Of a stretch of 40,896 nucleotides of DNA, positions 19,104-26,129 are shown one piece after another. The position numbers were made by a program, and so were the translations under genes. How positions within the stretch are numbered: the first letter of the stretch is position 1; the number at the start of each line of letters is the position of its first letter. The DNA is from Methanobacteriota archaeon (GTDB taxonomy: Archaea > Thermoplasmatota > Poseidoniia > Poseidoniales > Thalassarchaeaceae): positions 1 through 40,896 of the forward strand of contig JABIKU010000018.1 of the NCBI GenBank assembly GCA_018654845.1, given 5' to 3'. Below the pieces are notes generated by a model, which saw only the letters and a list, made by a program, of their open reading frames with translations, was not told the origin of the DNA and searched no databases.

Positions 19104-19691
19104 TCACGTACTCTCCACAATTAGTCGGAAAGCTGTACTAGAACCTGCAGATCTACTATACCTGATTACTCGAACAACCCTGTTAGTTAACCACCCAGCA
19201 GGCAATTCATGATTGTCAATTTCTTCTGTTTCCTTTATTGATTGGATTGCAGGATCTGTAATCAAAATTTTAGGAAGTAATTCTTTGGCTAATCTACTAG
19301 TCCCATCAAAATCTTGTTGGACTAGATTCCAAGGAGCTAATACCGATGATTCTTCTTCGACAGGAACCAATTCGTGATGAGGAACCAAGAAGTGATTTAA
19401 GACATTGAAACGGTCTACGCTCTGAGGAATATCTTCATCGAGAATAGCCTTCCTAGATATCGTGATTCTACTGCTTCGGCTTCGCTTACGAGATGCCATT
19501 TGTTCACGGATAATTCCCATGATATTTTCTAAATCAGAATCGCCAGATTTGAGATCAACCTTCTTTGCAACCTGTTCAACCGTCATACGCTTGATTGCAT
19601 CCATGTTGGCGTCGTCGGCAAGTTTGTGCGCGTGCTCCTCTGAGACACCCAACTCCATTAGTCGCTTTTTTGTTGAACTTTTTACCGCCAA
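19104..19691 (-). CDS. rpoH: RNA polymerase subunit H with extra N-terminal domain
   Basis: RpoH (eukaryotic Rpb5 C-terminal homologue) usually has 75-85 residues. Here that part is residues about 93-195 (NHFLVPHHELVP, LPKILITDPA, RVIRYSRSAGSSTAFRLIV). The first 60 residues form the same domain found at the start of RpoA2, followed by a basic Ser/Arg linker (SRKRSRSSRITISRK). The start codon is TTG at 19691, supported by alignment of MAVKSSTKKRLMELG with the ATG-started RpoA2 ([15 protein letters not shown]). The first internal ATG would cut the domain. It leads the polymerase operon, downstream of tRNA-Lys. Confidence 0.92.
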   Translation of the reverse strand: MAVKSSTKKRLMELGVSEEHAHKLADDANMDAIKRMTVEQVAKKVDLKSGDSDLENIMGIIREQMASRKRSRSSRITISRKAILDEDIPQSVDRFNVLNHFLVPHHELVPVEEESSVLAPWNLVQQDFDGTSRLAKELLPKILITDPAIQSIKETEEIDNHELPAGWLTNRVVRVIRYSRSAGSSTAFRLIVEST

Positions 19692-19711
19692 ATCACTCGC
19701 CCCGGGCCAGC

Positions 19712-19730
19712 AAAAACCGCAGGCCTGCGG
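19712..19730 (-). terminator. GC-rich hairpin plus T5 between tRNA-Lys and rpoH
   Basis: The 14-base perfect palindrome CCGCAGGCCTGCGG (19717-19730) is followed on the minus strand by TTTTT (19716-19712). It begins 11 bases after the tRNA 3' end. The layout matches an intrinsic terminator for the tRNA, leaving rpoH about 20 bases downstream. It could also be only partly terminating. Confidence 0.5.
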
Positions 19731-19741
19731 CTTAGTCAGGC

Positions 19742-19814
19742 GGGCCCGAGGGGATTTGAACCCCCGGCCACCGGGTTAAAAGCCCGGCGCTCTACCTGAC
19801 TAAGCTACAGGCCC
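19742..19814 (-). tRNA. tRNA-Lys (anticodon UUU)
   Basis: A full cloverleaf folds from the minus strand: acceptor GGGCCTG/CGGGCCC (one G-U pair), D arm GCTTAGTCAGGTAGAGC, anticodon stem CCGGG/CCCGG around loop CTTTTAA, and T arm GGGGG-TTCAAAT-CCCCT. The anticodon TTT reads AAA and AAG lysine codons. There is no intron, and CCA is not encoded. A TATA-like TTCATAAAC lies upstream near 19848-19856. Confidence 0.95.
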
Positions 19815-19888
19815 ATAGCAGATGCTGGGCTATCGGCGGACTGAAGGGGTGTTTATGAAACTGATGGTAGAGGCATGGCTACCACTGA

Positions 19889-19900
19889 GGGGGGGGGGGG
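19889..19900. repeat. Homopolymer run of 12 G
   Basis: A run of twelve G on the plus strand lies in the 165-base non-coding stretch between tRNA-Lys and the gene at 19980. It is the longest homopolymer noticed in this A+T-rich window. It could be a slippage-prone regulatory tract or an assembly artefact. Confidence 0.9.
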
Positions 19901-19944
19901 TTCCCTCCGAGGCCAGAGAGACAAGCTTAATTGAGGCACAGTAG

Positions 19945-19953
19945 ACATAAAGG
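19945..19953 (+). promoter_or_regulatory. TATA-like element before methyltransferase/biotin-ligase gene
   Basis: ACATAAAGG is centred about 32 bases before the ATG at 19980, placing the transcription start within about five bases of the start codon. No ribosome-binding sequence is seen, consistent with a nearly leaderless mRNA. Confidence 0.4.
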
Positions 19954-19979
19954 TTTGTGAAAAAAAGGGCGAATTATCC

Positions 19980-21368
19980 ATGAAAAACAAAGATTCACCT
20001 TCAGAATCCCTCGCCCAAGTAGATGTTGATTCAACACTTATTAATTTCAAAATATCTGAACAACATTCTTTTGATTTGGTGATACCTAAATCGGTTTATC
20101 CACCAAGAGAAGATACTCGGCTGTTATCCAATGCTTTGAAGAGGTTAGATGGCAAGGTTGGGAATGCAATTGAGATTGGCTCTGGGTCTGGAATACTATC
20201 CATTCAATTAGCTAATTTAGGATGGAAAGTAAAAGCATATGACGTGAATCCACTAGCTTCAACTGCAACCGAGTACAACGTTGAAAAAGCCGGTCTGGCC
20301 AAACATGTTGATGTGGAAGAAGGAGGATTAGGAGATTTTGAATTAAACCTCAACTCTACTGATTTGTTAATTTGGAATTTACCTTATCTCTCACCTCCAC
20401 CCTCTGATGAACCACACCTAGAGTGGATTGAAGAAGCATCAATGTCAGACTTACCTGGAAACGGTTGGTCGGGAGAATTGATAGATTACTTGGAAAAACA
20501 TAGAAGTGAAATAAATCCCAATTTGCTCATACTGTTATTATTTAGAACGGATCCTCAAAGCCCGAGTCGGCCAGTTGATTGGGCAAAATCTGGCTGGGCA
20601 GTTAGACTAGTGAATAGTGCTAAACTTCTTGATGAAAAATTAGGTGTATATGCATTTTGGAAACCTGGCTTAAATATAGCCCCGCATTTGATAGATTCTT
20701 GTATATCCACGATGGATGAGGCAAAGAAATTACCAGAACAAGGGTGGCAAAGAATTCGGGCAAAGCATCAAACAGGAGGGCGTGGCAGAAGAAAATCTAT
20801 TTGGAAATCAAATGACGGCGACATGATTGCAACTTGGAATATTTCTTCAGAAATATTCCAAATAATGGCGCCGGGTATGATTCAAACAATAGTAGGAAGT
20901 AATATCGCAGAAATCATAGGATGTCATATCAAATGGCCAAATGATTTAATCAATAAAAATGGCCATAAGTTGGGTGGAATTCTAATTGAAACAGATTCCT
21001 CATCTACCAATATTCGAATTGGTGTTGGAATCAATAAAACTCTGGGCGAACATAATGGGGAGAAAACATCGGGTTGGTATGAATTTCAGCCCAATTTGGA
21101 AAGTGAACGACTCTTTAGACAAATTGATGCTGTGATTTCATCAATTTTCGAAACATCTCCACTACTACCTAATGTTATTAATATAGAAAATATTCAACTA
21201 GAATCATGGAAAGGAATTTCTAAATTAATGTCTCGAGGTGTCTATACTAACACAAAAAATAAAAATTCACGAGTAGTATCAATAAATGAGTCAGGAAGTC
21301 TTGAATTTGAAATGAGCGGAGAAAGAATTCTGGTATCGGATCTCGACTCAATAAAATGGAAATATTAA
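19980..21368 (+). CDS. Fusion of HemK/Mtq2-like methyltransferase and biotin-protein ligase
   Basis: Two enzymes are joined in 462 residues. Residues 1 to about 230 look like a HemK/PrmC-type N5-glutamine methyltransferase: VYPPREDT (39-46), SAM-binding EIGSGSG (65-71) and NLPY (133-136) in place of the canonical NPPY. Residues about 235-462 are a biotin-protein ligase, with GGRGRR (266-271), KWPND (318-322) and KLGGILIE following. There is no N-terminal DNA-binding domain of the BirA repressor type. The biotin carrier at 37680-38087 is the likely ligase substrate. The methyltransferase substrate may be a release factor, by family analogy, but NLPY makes that less sure. The reading frame is continuous. 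Confidence 0.88.
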   Translation: MKNKDSPSESLAQVDVDSTLINFKISEQHSFDLVIPKSVYPPREDTRLLSNALKRLDGKVGNAIEIGSGSGILSIQLANLGWKVKAYDVNPLASTATEYNVEKAGLAKHVDVEEGGLGDFELNLNSTDLLIWNLPYLSPPPSDEPHLEWIEEASMSDLPGNGWSGELIDYLEKHRSEINPNLLILLLFRTDPQSPSRPVDWAKSGWAVRLVNSAKLLDEKLGVYAFWKPGLNIAPHLIDSCISTMDEAKKLPEQGWQRIRAKHQTGGRGRRKSIWKSNDGDMIATWNISSEIFQIMAPGMIQTIVGSNIAEIIGCHIKWPNDLINKNGHKLGGILIETDSSSTNIRIGVGINKTLGEHNGEKTSGWYEFQPNLESERLFRQIDAVISSIFETSPLLPNVINIENIQLESWKGISKLMSRGVYTNTKNKNSRVVSINESGSLEFEMSGERILVSDLDSIKWKY

Positions 21369-21372
21369 TTTC

Positions 21373-21684
21373 TTATCGCTTCTTCTTCGAAGCTTTAATT
21401 CCTAAACGTTCCCTTACGAGAATGATTTTACCTGATGAAGTAATTGTCTTGAAAGTGCCATGATGATTTAATATTTCTAAAGATTCGCGATAATGTTTCA
21501 ACGGCACTTTGATAATAGCAAATAAATCATTTTCGGTATTTGTAAAATCGAATAATTTTGGGTTTAAATGTTTGAGTTCTGATTCGAGTTTCTTCTGACA
21601 ATCCAATCGAGAAAAATTCCTATCAGAGACGCTCAAGCCAACCCAACGATGCTTGCCTCTAGCGGCTTTATTCAAACCAGACAC
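21373..21684 (-). CDS. Possible RNase P Pop5/Rpp14-like subunit
   Basis: This 103-residue basic protein has an alpha/beta pattern. A first strand (RWVGLSV) is followed by a helix, a strand with DLFAIIKVP, a helix (HYRESLEILNHHG) and a last strand with SGKIILVRERLG. This order and the terminal strand resemble archaeal Pop5 (Rnp2), which binds the RNase P RNA catalytic domain. The match is weak and made by eye. The start is GTG at 21684 with GGAG four bases upstream. Its stop lies four bases from the convergent stop of the fusion gene. Confidence 0.6.
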   Translation of the reverse strand: MSGLNKAARGKHRWVGLSVSDRNFSRLDCQKKLESELKHLNPKLFDFTNTENDLFAIIKVPLKHYRESLEILNHHGTFKTITSSGKIILVRERLGIKASKKKR

Positions 21685-21730
21685 ATTACTCCGATGGGTT
21701 TCTCCTTAACGAATAAGTCGGTAAAATACA

Positions 21731-22678
21731 TCATAGTCCACTGACTACAGCTGTAATTCGAAGTTTACCAATCAAACCTTCACTTACTCTTGCACCCATT
21801 ATTACTTGGCAATTCGGACTGAGATTTGATACAAATTCGTCTGTGACCTCGTTTAGATGTGAGAGTGTCATGTCTGGCCCCCCCTCGACCTGGATTAAAC
21901 AGCCACTAGCCCCGTCTACATTCAAATCATAAAGAGGAGATTCTCGTGCAATTTGAACAACTCCTTTCGGGTCTCTAGTAGTTCCAGTCCCTACAATCAA
22001 TGTGGCGTTTCCCTCATGACCCACAACAGATCTTAAATCCATTAAATCAAGATTGATTTTCCCTACTCTAGCGAGAGTAGAAACAAGTCCCTCTACCAAC
22101 TCTTCTATCCAACCCGCTCCTGATTGCCATTCCAATTCCCTCTGTCTTGCTTGCCAGGCTAAACGTTCTAGGCTAATTCGAATACAAACATGAGAATTAT
22201 TATCCAAATCTTCTATAGCACTCTTTGCTAATTGCATTCGCACAGGTTGTTCAGCAAATGGAAGACTAGCGACAGATACCACTAAGCAATTTGATGATTG
22301 TGCGATTTGGGCAATTTCTGATGCGACACCAGACCCTACACCCCCTCCTAATCCAGTTAATATTACAACCATCTCTGCTGCCTCTAGTAACGGTCGTATC
22401 GAGTCAAGGCCATCCCGGAGCCTATGGGCAGCTAGCAGTGGTAATGCAGCAGCACCACGACCATCACCTGCCGCATCGAGGTGAAGACAATGAGCTTCAG
22501 CTGAACTAAGAAAAGACTGTTCATCAGCATCAATCAGGAGCAGGTCAGCTAATCTAGGGCAACGAGAATGAGCATTTTGAGCCCAATTACAACCCAATCC
22601 ACCTACACCTGCAATCAGCAAGTCGCCCTGTTTCACATTTAGCCAGACAAGTGGTCCGTTATGAATTTCATTAATCAT
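21731..22678 (-). CDS. Divergent FtsZ-family (tubulin-like) GTPase
   Basis: The full FtsZ fold is traceable: phosphate-binding GVGGLGCN (24-31), LLLIDADEQSF in place of the NTD segment, tubulin signature GGGVGSG (111-117, canonical GGGTGTG or GGGTGSG), LPFAEQPVR, the T7 loop NLDLMD (209-214, keeping both acidic residues) and a C-terminal domain ending LRITAVVSGL. It has about 315 residues and lacks the C-terminal tail that binds FtsA or SepF in typical FtsZ. The ATG at 22678 gives an eight-base overlap with the upstream TPR gene. ATG 22711 is possible. Sequence departures suggest a paralogue rather than the main division FtsZ, which is inference. Confidence 0.85.
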   Translation of the reverse strand: MINEIHNGPLVWLNVKQGDLLIAGVGGLGCNWAQNAHSRCPRLADLLLIDADEQSFLSSAEAHCLHLDAAGDGRGAAALPLLAAHRLRDGLDSIRPLLEAAEMVVILTGLGGGVGSGVASEIAQIAQSSNCLVVSVASLPFAEQPVRMQLAKSAIEDLDNNSHVCIRISLERLAWQARQRELEWQSGAGWIEELVEGLVSTLARVGKINLDLMDLRSVVGHEGNATLIVGTGTTRDPKGVVQIARESPLYDLNVDGASGCLIQVEGGPDMTLSHLNEVTDEFVSNLSPNCQVIMGARVSEGLIGKLRITAVVSGL

Positions 22679-22976
22679 ATGTGAGATAACGACTGTATTT
22701 TCTTCTTTCATCTCTCGCCCAAGCATTGTCTGGTTCAATTTCAAGAACTTTTGAATAATACTCCACAGCAGTTTCGAAATCAGAAAGGTGTCGGCCATAC
22801 ATATGAGCTAACACATTTAGTACGGGAACGCACTTAGGGTGTGCCTCATTCATCTCTAATAGTAATAATTCTGCTTTTGATAAATCCATCATATCGATAT
22901 AATCTTCAGCTTGATTTAGGCTTGAAATTTGGTCTTCGCTCAACCGGTAAACATTCTCCCAAGCAGGCCCTGACAT
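22671..22976 (-). CDS. Small TPR protein
   Basis: The 101-residue protein carries about two tetratricopeptide-like helix pairs. The clearer one is VLNVLAHMYGRHLSDFETAV followed by YYSKVLEIEPDNAWARDE (residues about 52-95). TPRs bind other proteins. The ATG has AGGAGAG just upstream. It overlaps the FtsZ-family gene (ATGATTAA), so the two are probably translated together and may work together. Confidence 0.8.
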   Translation of the reverse strand: MSGPAWENVYRLSEDQISSLNQAEDYIDMMDLSKAELLLLEMNEAHPKCVPVLNVLAHMYGRHLSDFETAVEYYSKVLEIEPDNAWARDERRKYSRYLTYD

Positions 22977-23042
22977 ATACTCTCCTAGATGACCATAAGT
23001 AAGATGTTTTCCAATTGGATTATCTAAAGATAAAACTACATA

Positions 23043-23057
23043 TCAAAACCTCTCAAG
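23043..23057. repeat. 15-bp direct repeat, copy 1
   Basis: TCAAAACCTCTCAAG occurs here and again, exactly, at 23134-23148. This copy is in the divergent promoter region, 20 bases before the TATA-like element. The second is in codons 4-8 of the downstream gene. Confidence 0.9.
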
Positions 23058-23076
23058 GAACTATCCTAACTGGAAC

Positions 23077-23084
23077 TTTAATAT
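23077..23084 (+). promoter_or_regulatory. TATA-like element of the Rieske/cytochrome b operon
   Basis: TTTAATAT is centred about 27 bases before 23107, which gives a leader of about 20 bases containing GAGGCG before the ATG at 23126. Confidence 0.45.
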
Positions 23085-23125
23085 CCCAAGTTCAGGTCGG
23101 TCTGAATATTCAAAGAGGCGTATAG

Positions 23126-23941
23126 ATGTCAAGTCAAAACCTCTCAAGCCGGCGTATCTTCATTCTGAGCGTTCTAGCCATCTTCTTAGCATCCACGACT
23201 CAGGCATACCATACCGGCATCAGCGGTGATGCTGACAATAAGGGAGAGACCGCTGTTGCAGGATGTACCTGCCATTCTGGGGAGCCAGATAACTCCGTCA
23301 CAGTAGTGCTAGATGGTGTTCCGTATCACTATGAAGCAGGCATAGTATACGAAATGAAAATTCAATTAATCGGCGGGGCAGAAATTGATACCTCCTCACT
23401 AACAGGGGGATTTTCAATGCTAGTCAACATCGGTTCACTCTCGTCATCTGAAGGCTTTGAAAATGAAGTACAAAACTGGGAAGATGATGACACAAGACTT
23501 ACTCATTCCAATGCAGGGTCACAAACAGAAGAAAGGATTTGGCACATCACTTGGACTGCTCCCGAAAGTGGTTTGGGTGTTGCGGAATTTTGGATTAGTG
23601 GAAATACTGTAAATGGAGATTCAATTCCATCTGCCTTGGATCGATGGAACAGAGTAACTACATCTGTATCCGAAGGTACTGATGATGGGAAGACACGGAC
23701 TATTTTTTCGGGCAATGGTGAAATCACTCCACCAGCGCCAAAAGACACACACATCAATCTACATGACATGGGTGCACCACTGAAAGCACATTGGCTAGGA
23801 TTGCTAGGATTTGGTGCAGTTGTGATTGTAATTATTTTCTGTGGATTATTCCTTAGATACGGCTTATCTCATCACTCCACTGGAAGATCAAACCTCCTTA
23901 AATTAAGAATCAAACATCTGAGGCGAGGTGACCAAATATGA
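23126..23941 (+). CDS. Membrane-anchored Reeler-like surface protein with CxCH motif
   Basis: This 271-residue protein has a signal peptide (residues 1-27) and then a beta-sandwich domain resembling the Reeler / choice-of-anchor V type: AGCTCHSGEP, GGFSMLVNIGSL, LTHSN, WHITWTAPESG and a late NTVNGD. A C-terminal membrane helix at about 225-248 and a basic tail follow. Cys47-Thr-Cys49-His50 recalls a c-type heme site but is CxCH, not CxxCH. It could be a disulfide, metal site or single-cysteine heme site. It is first of five tightly spaced genes, overlaps the next by four bases and faces outward, so it could be the electron acceptor side of the complex. That role is inference. Confidence 0.75.
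   Translation: MSSQNLSSRRIFILSVLAIFLASTTQAYHTGISGDADNKGETAVAGCTCHSGEPDNSVTVVLDGVPYHYEAGIVYEMKIQLIGGAEIDTSSLTGGFSMLVNIGSLSSSEGFENEVQNWEDDDTRLTHSNAGSQTEERIWHITWTAPESGLGVAEFWISGNTVNGDSIPSALDRWNRVTTSVSEGTDDGKTRTIFSGNGEITPPAPKDTHINLHDMGAPLKAHWLGLLGFGAVVIVIIFCGLFLRYGLSHHSTGRSNLLKLRIKHLRRGDQI
23134..23148. repeat. 15-bp direct repeat, copy 2
   Basis: This is an exact second copy of TCAAAACCTCTCAAG from 23043-23057, inside the start of the gene at 23126. Confidence 0.9.
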
Positions 23942-24387
23942 AAGAAGATATGGTTCTAAAGCTTCTCCGGCAAGTAAAGTCAGGTGAAGTTTCCATTGAA
24001 GATGCTCAATCTGCTTTAGAGGGAGTGAATCTGTCAGAAGAAGCATATGAATCCGCTGTCAATCATGGAGTTTTCAATGAACCTGCGCCTGGCACAATCG
24101 TCAGAGCAAGTATACGTCCATCAGGTGAATCATTCTTAGTAGTTCTAATCGGACTTTGGGGGATTCTTTGGACATTGTACTGGGCAGGTTCGCTGTCTTA
24201 CGGGCTTTTCCACCACTGGGATCAACAACTTTTATCCTTTTTCCTAGCGATGACCTTGTTAACAGTAATTATTCTTGGTATCGTCTATATCAGATTCGTA
24301 ATGCCTGACCTGATTATTGTTAAGCATCGTAGAAATAAATTCATTCAACCGAACGATCCTGAAGGTTGGCAACAATTTGAGGTGTAA
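23938..24387 (+). CDS. Two-span membrane protein with SHOCT-like N-terminus
   Basis: This 149-residue protein starts with a short two-helix segment (VLKLLRQVKSGEVSIEDAQS) resembling SHOCT-like oligomerisation domains. It has two membrane helices at about 66-88 and 97-118. No heme or Fe-S ligands are evident. The GAGGTGACC ribosome-binding site lies within the end of the previous gene and the genes overlap by four bases. The gap to the Rieske gene is two bases. It is probably a small accessory subunit of the cytochrome complex. Confidence 0.75.
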   Translation: MKEDMVLKLLRQVKSGEVSIEDAQSALEGVNLSEEAYESAVNHGVFNEPAPGTIVRASIRPSGESFLVVLIGLWGILWTLYWAGSLSYGLFHHWDQQLLSFFLAMTLLTVIILGIVYIRFVMPDLIIVKHRRNKFIQPNDPEGWQQFEV

Positions 24388-24389
24388 TT

Positions 24390-25244
24390 ATGGCTAGACG
24401 ATTCAAATTACGACCAATTCCCGGCGAAGAAGGCGATATCTCAGAACCAGGTAGTATGATAGATCGTAGAACATTTCTTCGCTACTCATTCAATACTGCT
24501 GCTGGAGCGATTACAATGGCGAGTTTGGGGAGCATCGGCTTTGCATCTATGTTAATGGGTCAAGCAGAAGCATCGGGCGGCGATTCTGCAGTTAGATTCT
24601 GGGTGCCAACTGGTGCAGAAGATTCTGCATGGTATGGAGATAGGCACTTAGAAGCAATGAATTTTTCTGCCTTTGTTGAAGTTGCAGCAGCAACAAACAC
24701 AGGAATGGCAGGTGCACAAGGTGTATGGTCAGGGATGCCTGTAAGTGTCATCTATGTCCCTCACGATGAAAATAAAAATCTGGGATTGATTGAAAATAAA
24801 CCTAGGTTTCAATTAATGGATGGATATACAGCAGATGGCAAATACGTGGGTTCGGGTCATGAACTCAATGAAAAAGAAGAATATTCAGCTCTTTCAATCC
24901 ATGATAACCTAATTATTATCTTCTCAAGATGTCCTCATCTTTGTTGCATTCCAGGATGGCAATTAGTCGCTAATGACTTCACAAGCGATAATTGGACACC
25001 TGGAGGTTCGGATGGGGGAGGAAACAAATTGTTTTGTATATGCCATTCGAGTAGATTTGATCCGACTGCTATCGAAAAGAATAGAAATAGAAACAGATCG
25101 ACTGGGTCAGAGTTTGAATATATTGGCGTTAGGAGATCGGGTGGACCAACGCCAGTGGGTATGCCCCTCATTCCATTCGTCATCAATGGCGATTTACTAG
25201 AAGCCCTTCCGGACTTCAAAGACTGGTACACATATTGCGACTGA
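24390..25244 (+). CDS. Rieske [2Fe-2S] protein with Tat signal
   Basis: This 284-residue protein carries box I CPHLCC (Cys181, His183, disulfide Cys186) and box II CICH (Cys216, Cys218, His219), the Rieske cluster ligands plus the bridging disulfide. The N-terminus has DRRTFLRYSF, a twin-arginine motif, then a hydrophobic anchor (about 34-56). The folded cluster protein is therefore exported by Tat and stays membrane-bound. Box I has CPHLCC rather than CTHLGC, and the spacing between boxes is longer than usual. It would take electrons from quinol at the outer face. The ATG follows GAGGTG. Confidence 0.95.
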   Translation: MARRFKLRPIPGEEGDISEPGSMIDRRTFLRYSFNTAAGAITMASLGSIGFASMLMGQAEASGGDSAVRFWVPTGAEDSAWYGDRHLEAMNFSAFVEVAAATNTGMAGAQGVWSGMPVSVIYVPHDENKNLGLIENKPRFQLMDGYTADGKYVGSGHELNEKEEYSALSIHDNLIIIFSRCPHLCCIPGWQLVANDFTSDNWTPGGSDGGGNKLFCICHSSRFDPTAIEKNRNRNRSTGSEFEYIGVRRSGGPTPVGMPLIPFVINGDLLEALPDFKDWYTYCD

Positions 25245-25253
25245 GGTGAAAAA

Positions 25254-26120
25254 ATGATACAATTTTGGTTCCTATGGATTTTTATCTCAATCGTTGTTGT
25301 TCTCGTGGCTCTAACATTACGTAAGGAGCGTGATGAAATACCACGGACAGATATTCTCCGCGCAGTAGAAACCAGTGCATCCAGCATGGGTCTCGCAGAA
25401 AAATTATTTCTATGGGCATTTTCTTGGCTTGACACACGATTCCGCATACAAGATTATTGGGGCATGAGTAGAGACACCTACCACAGCGTCCATCGTCAAA
25501 TGCCGTTAACCCATGCAGAAAAATATAAATTACGAATTATTTGGTATTGGTATCCACTCTATTGTTTGGGTGGAATTTCATTCTTGGCATTTATTATTCT
25601 CGTCATCACAGGGACCGTTCTCGGACTTTATTATGTCCCCGGAGGAGAAGGAGACCCTACCCCCGCTTACTCATCTATGGAATTCATCATGATTCAACTC
25701 CCATTTGGCTATATCATAAGATCCATTCACCATTGGGCCACCCATTTCATGGTTGCAGCTGTTTTCTTACACATGTGCCGCGTTTACTTTACTGGCGCAT
25801 ACCGTAACCCTCGTGAACTCAATTGGTTAATCGGAGTTGCATTGATGTTCTTCACAATTTTCTTTGGGTATTCAGGTTACCTCCTCCCTTGGGATAGTTT
25901 GGCATTCGGTGCAGCAACTATCGGAATTAATATGGCAAATTCAACACCTCTTATTGGGTCATGGGCAGCAAATGCAATGTTTGCTGGGACTTCCCTCTCT
26001 GGTCAAACGGTAACTCGAATGTATTTCCTCCACGTATTCATATTACCTGTTGTTGTAACAACACTAATCATCGCTCATCTGTTTATTGTTTGGGTTCAGG
26101 GAATTGCGGAGCCACATTGA
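25254..26120 (+). CDS. Cytochrome b N-terminal (b6-like) subunit
   Basis: This 288-residue diheme cytochrome has the four-helix b6 core. Heme ligands are His159 and His173 in SIHHWATHFMVAAVFLH and His260 and His275 in the fourth helix. The second pair is spaced H-x14-H as in cytochrome b6, the first H-x13-H. An additional N-terminal membrane helix (about 3-22) and a charged linker of roughly 60 residues precede the core, which is unusual. The ATG follows GAGGTGA. The C-terminal half of cytochrome b (subunit IV) is on the next gene, as in b6f. Confidence 0.93.
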   Translation: MIQFWFLWIFISIVVVLVALTLRKERDEIPRTDILRAVETSASSMGLAEKLFLWAFSWLDTRFRIQDYWGMSRDTYHSVHRQMPLTHAEKYKLRIIWYWYPLYCLGGISFLAFIILVITGTVLGLYYVPGGEGDPTPAYSSMEFIMIQLPFGYIIRSIHHWATHFMVAAVFLHMCRVYFTGAYRNPRELNWLIGVALMFFTIFFGYSGYLLPWDSLAFGAATIGINMANSTPLIGSWAANAMFAGTSLSGQTVTRMYFLHVFILPVVVTTLIIAHLFIVWVQGIAEPH

Positions 26121-26129
26121 GGTGAATTA

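Noticed and set aside
19462-19779. 105-residue plus-strand frame covering rpoH start and tRNA
   Set aside because: It runs antisense through rpoH and the tRNA. Its end (DLNPRPPG) is the well-known false translation of tRNA antisense sequence.
19855-19947. Short ATG frame of about 30 codons reading through the G run
   Set aside because: There is no ribosome-binding site and no recognisable content. The frame depends on homopolymer length.
19815-19979. Possible box C/D guide RNA between tRNA-Lys and the fusion gene
   Set aside because: CTGA and TGATGG elements are present but not in a consistent C-D'-C'-D order.
24935-25447. 170-residue minus-strand frame across the Rieske/cytochrome b junction
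   Set aside because: It is antisense to two well-supported genes, with biased composition.
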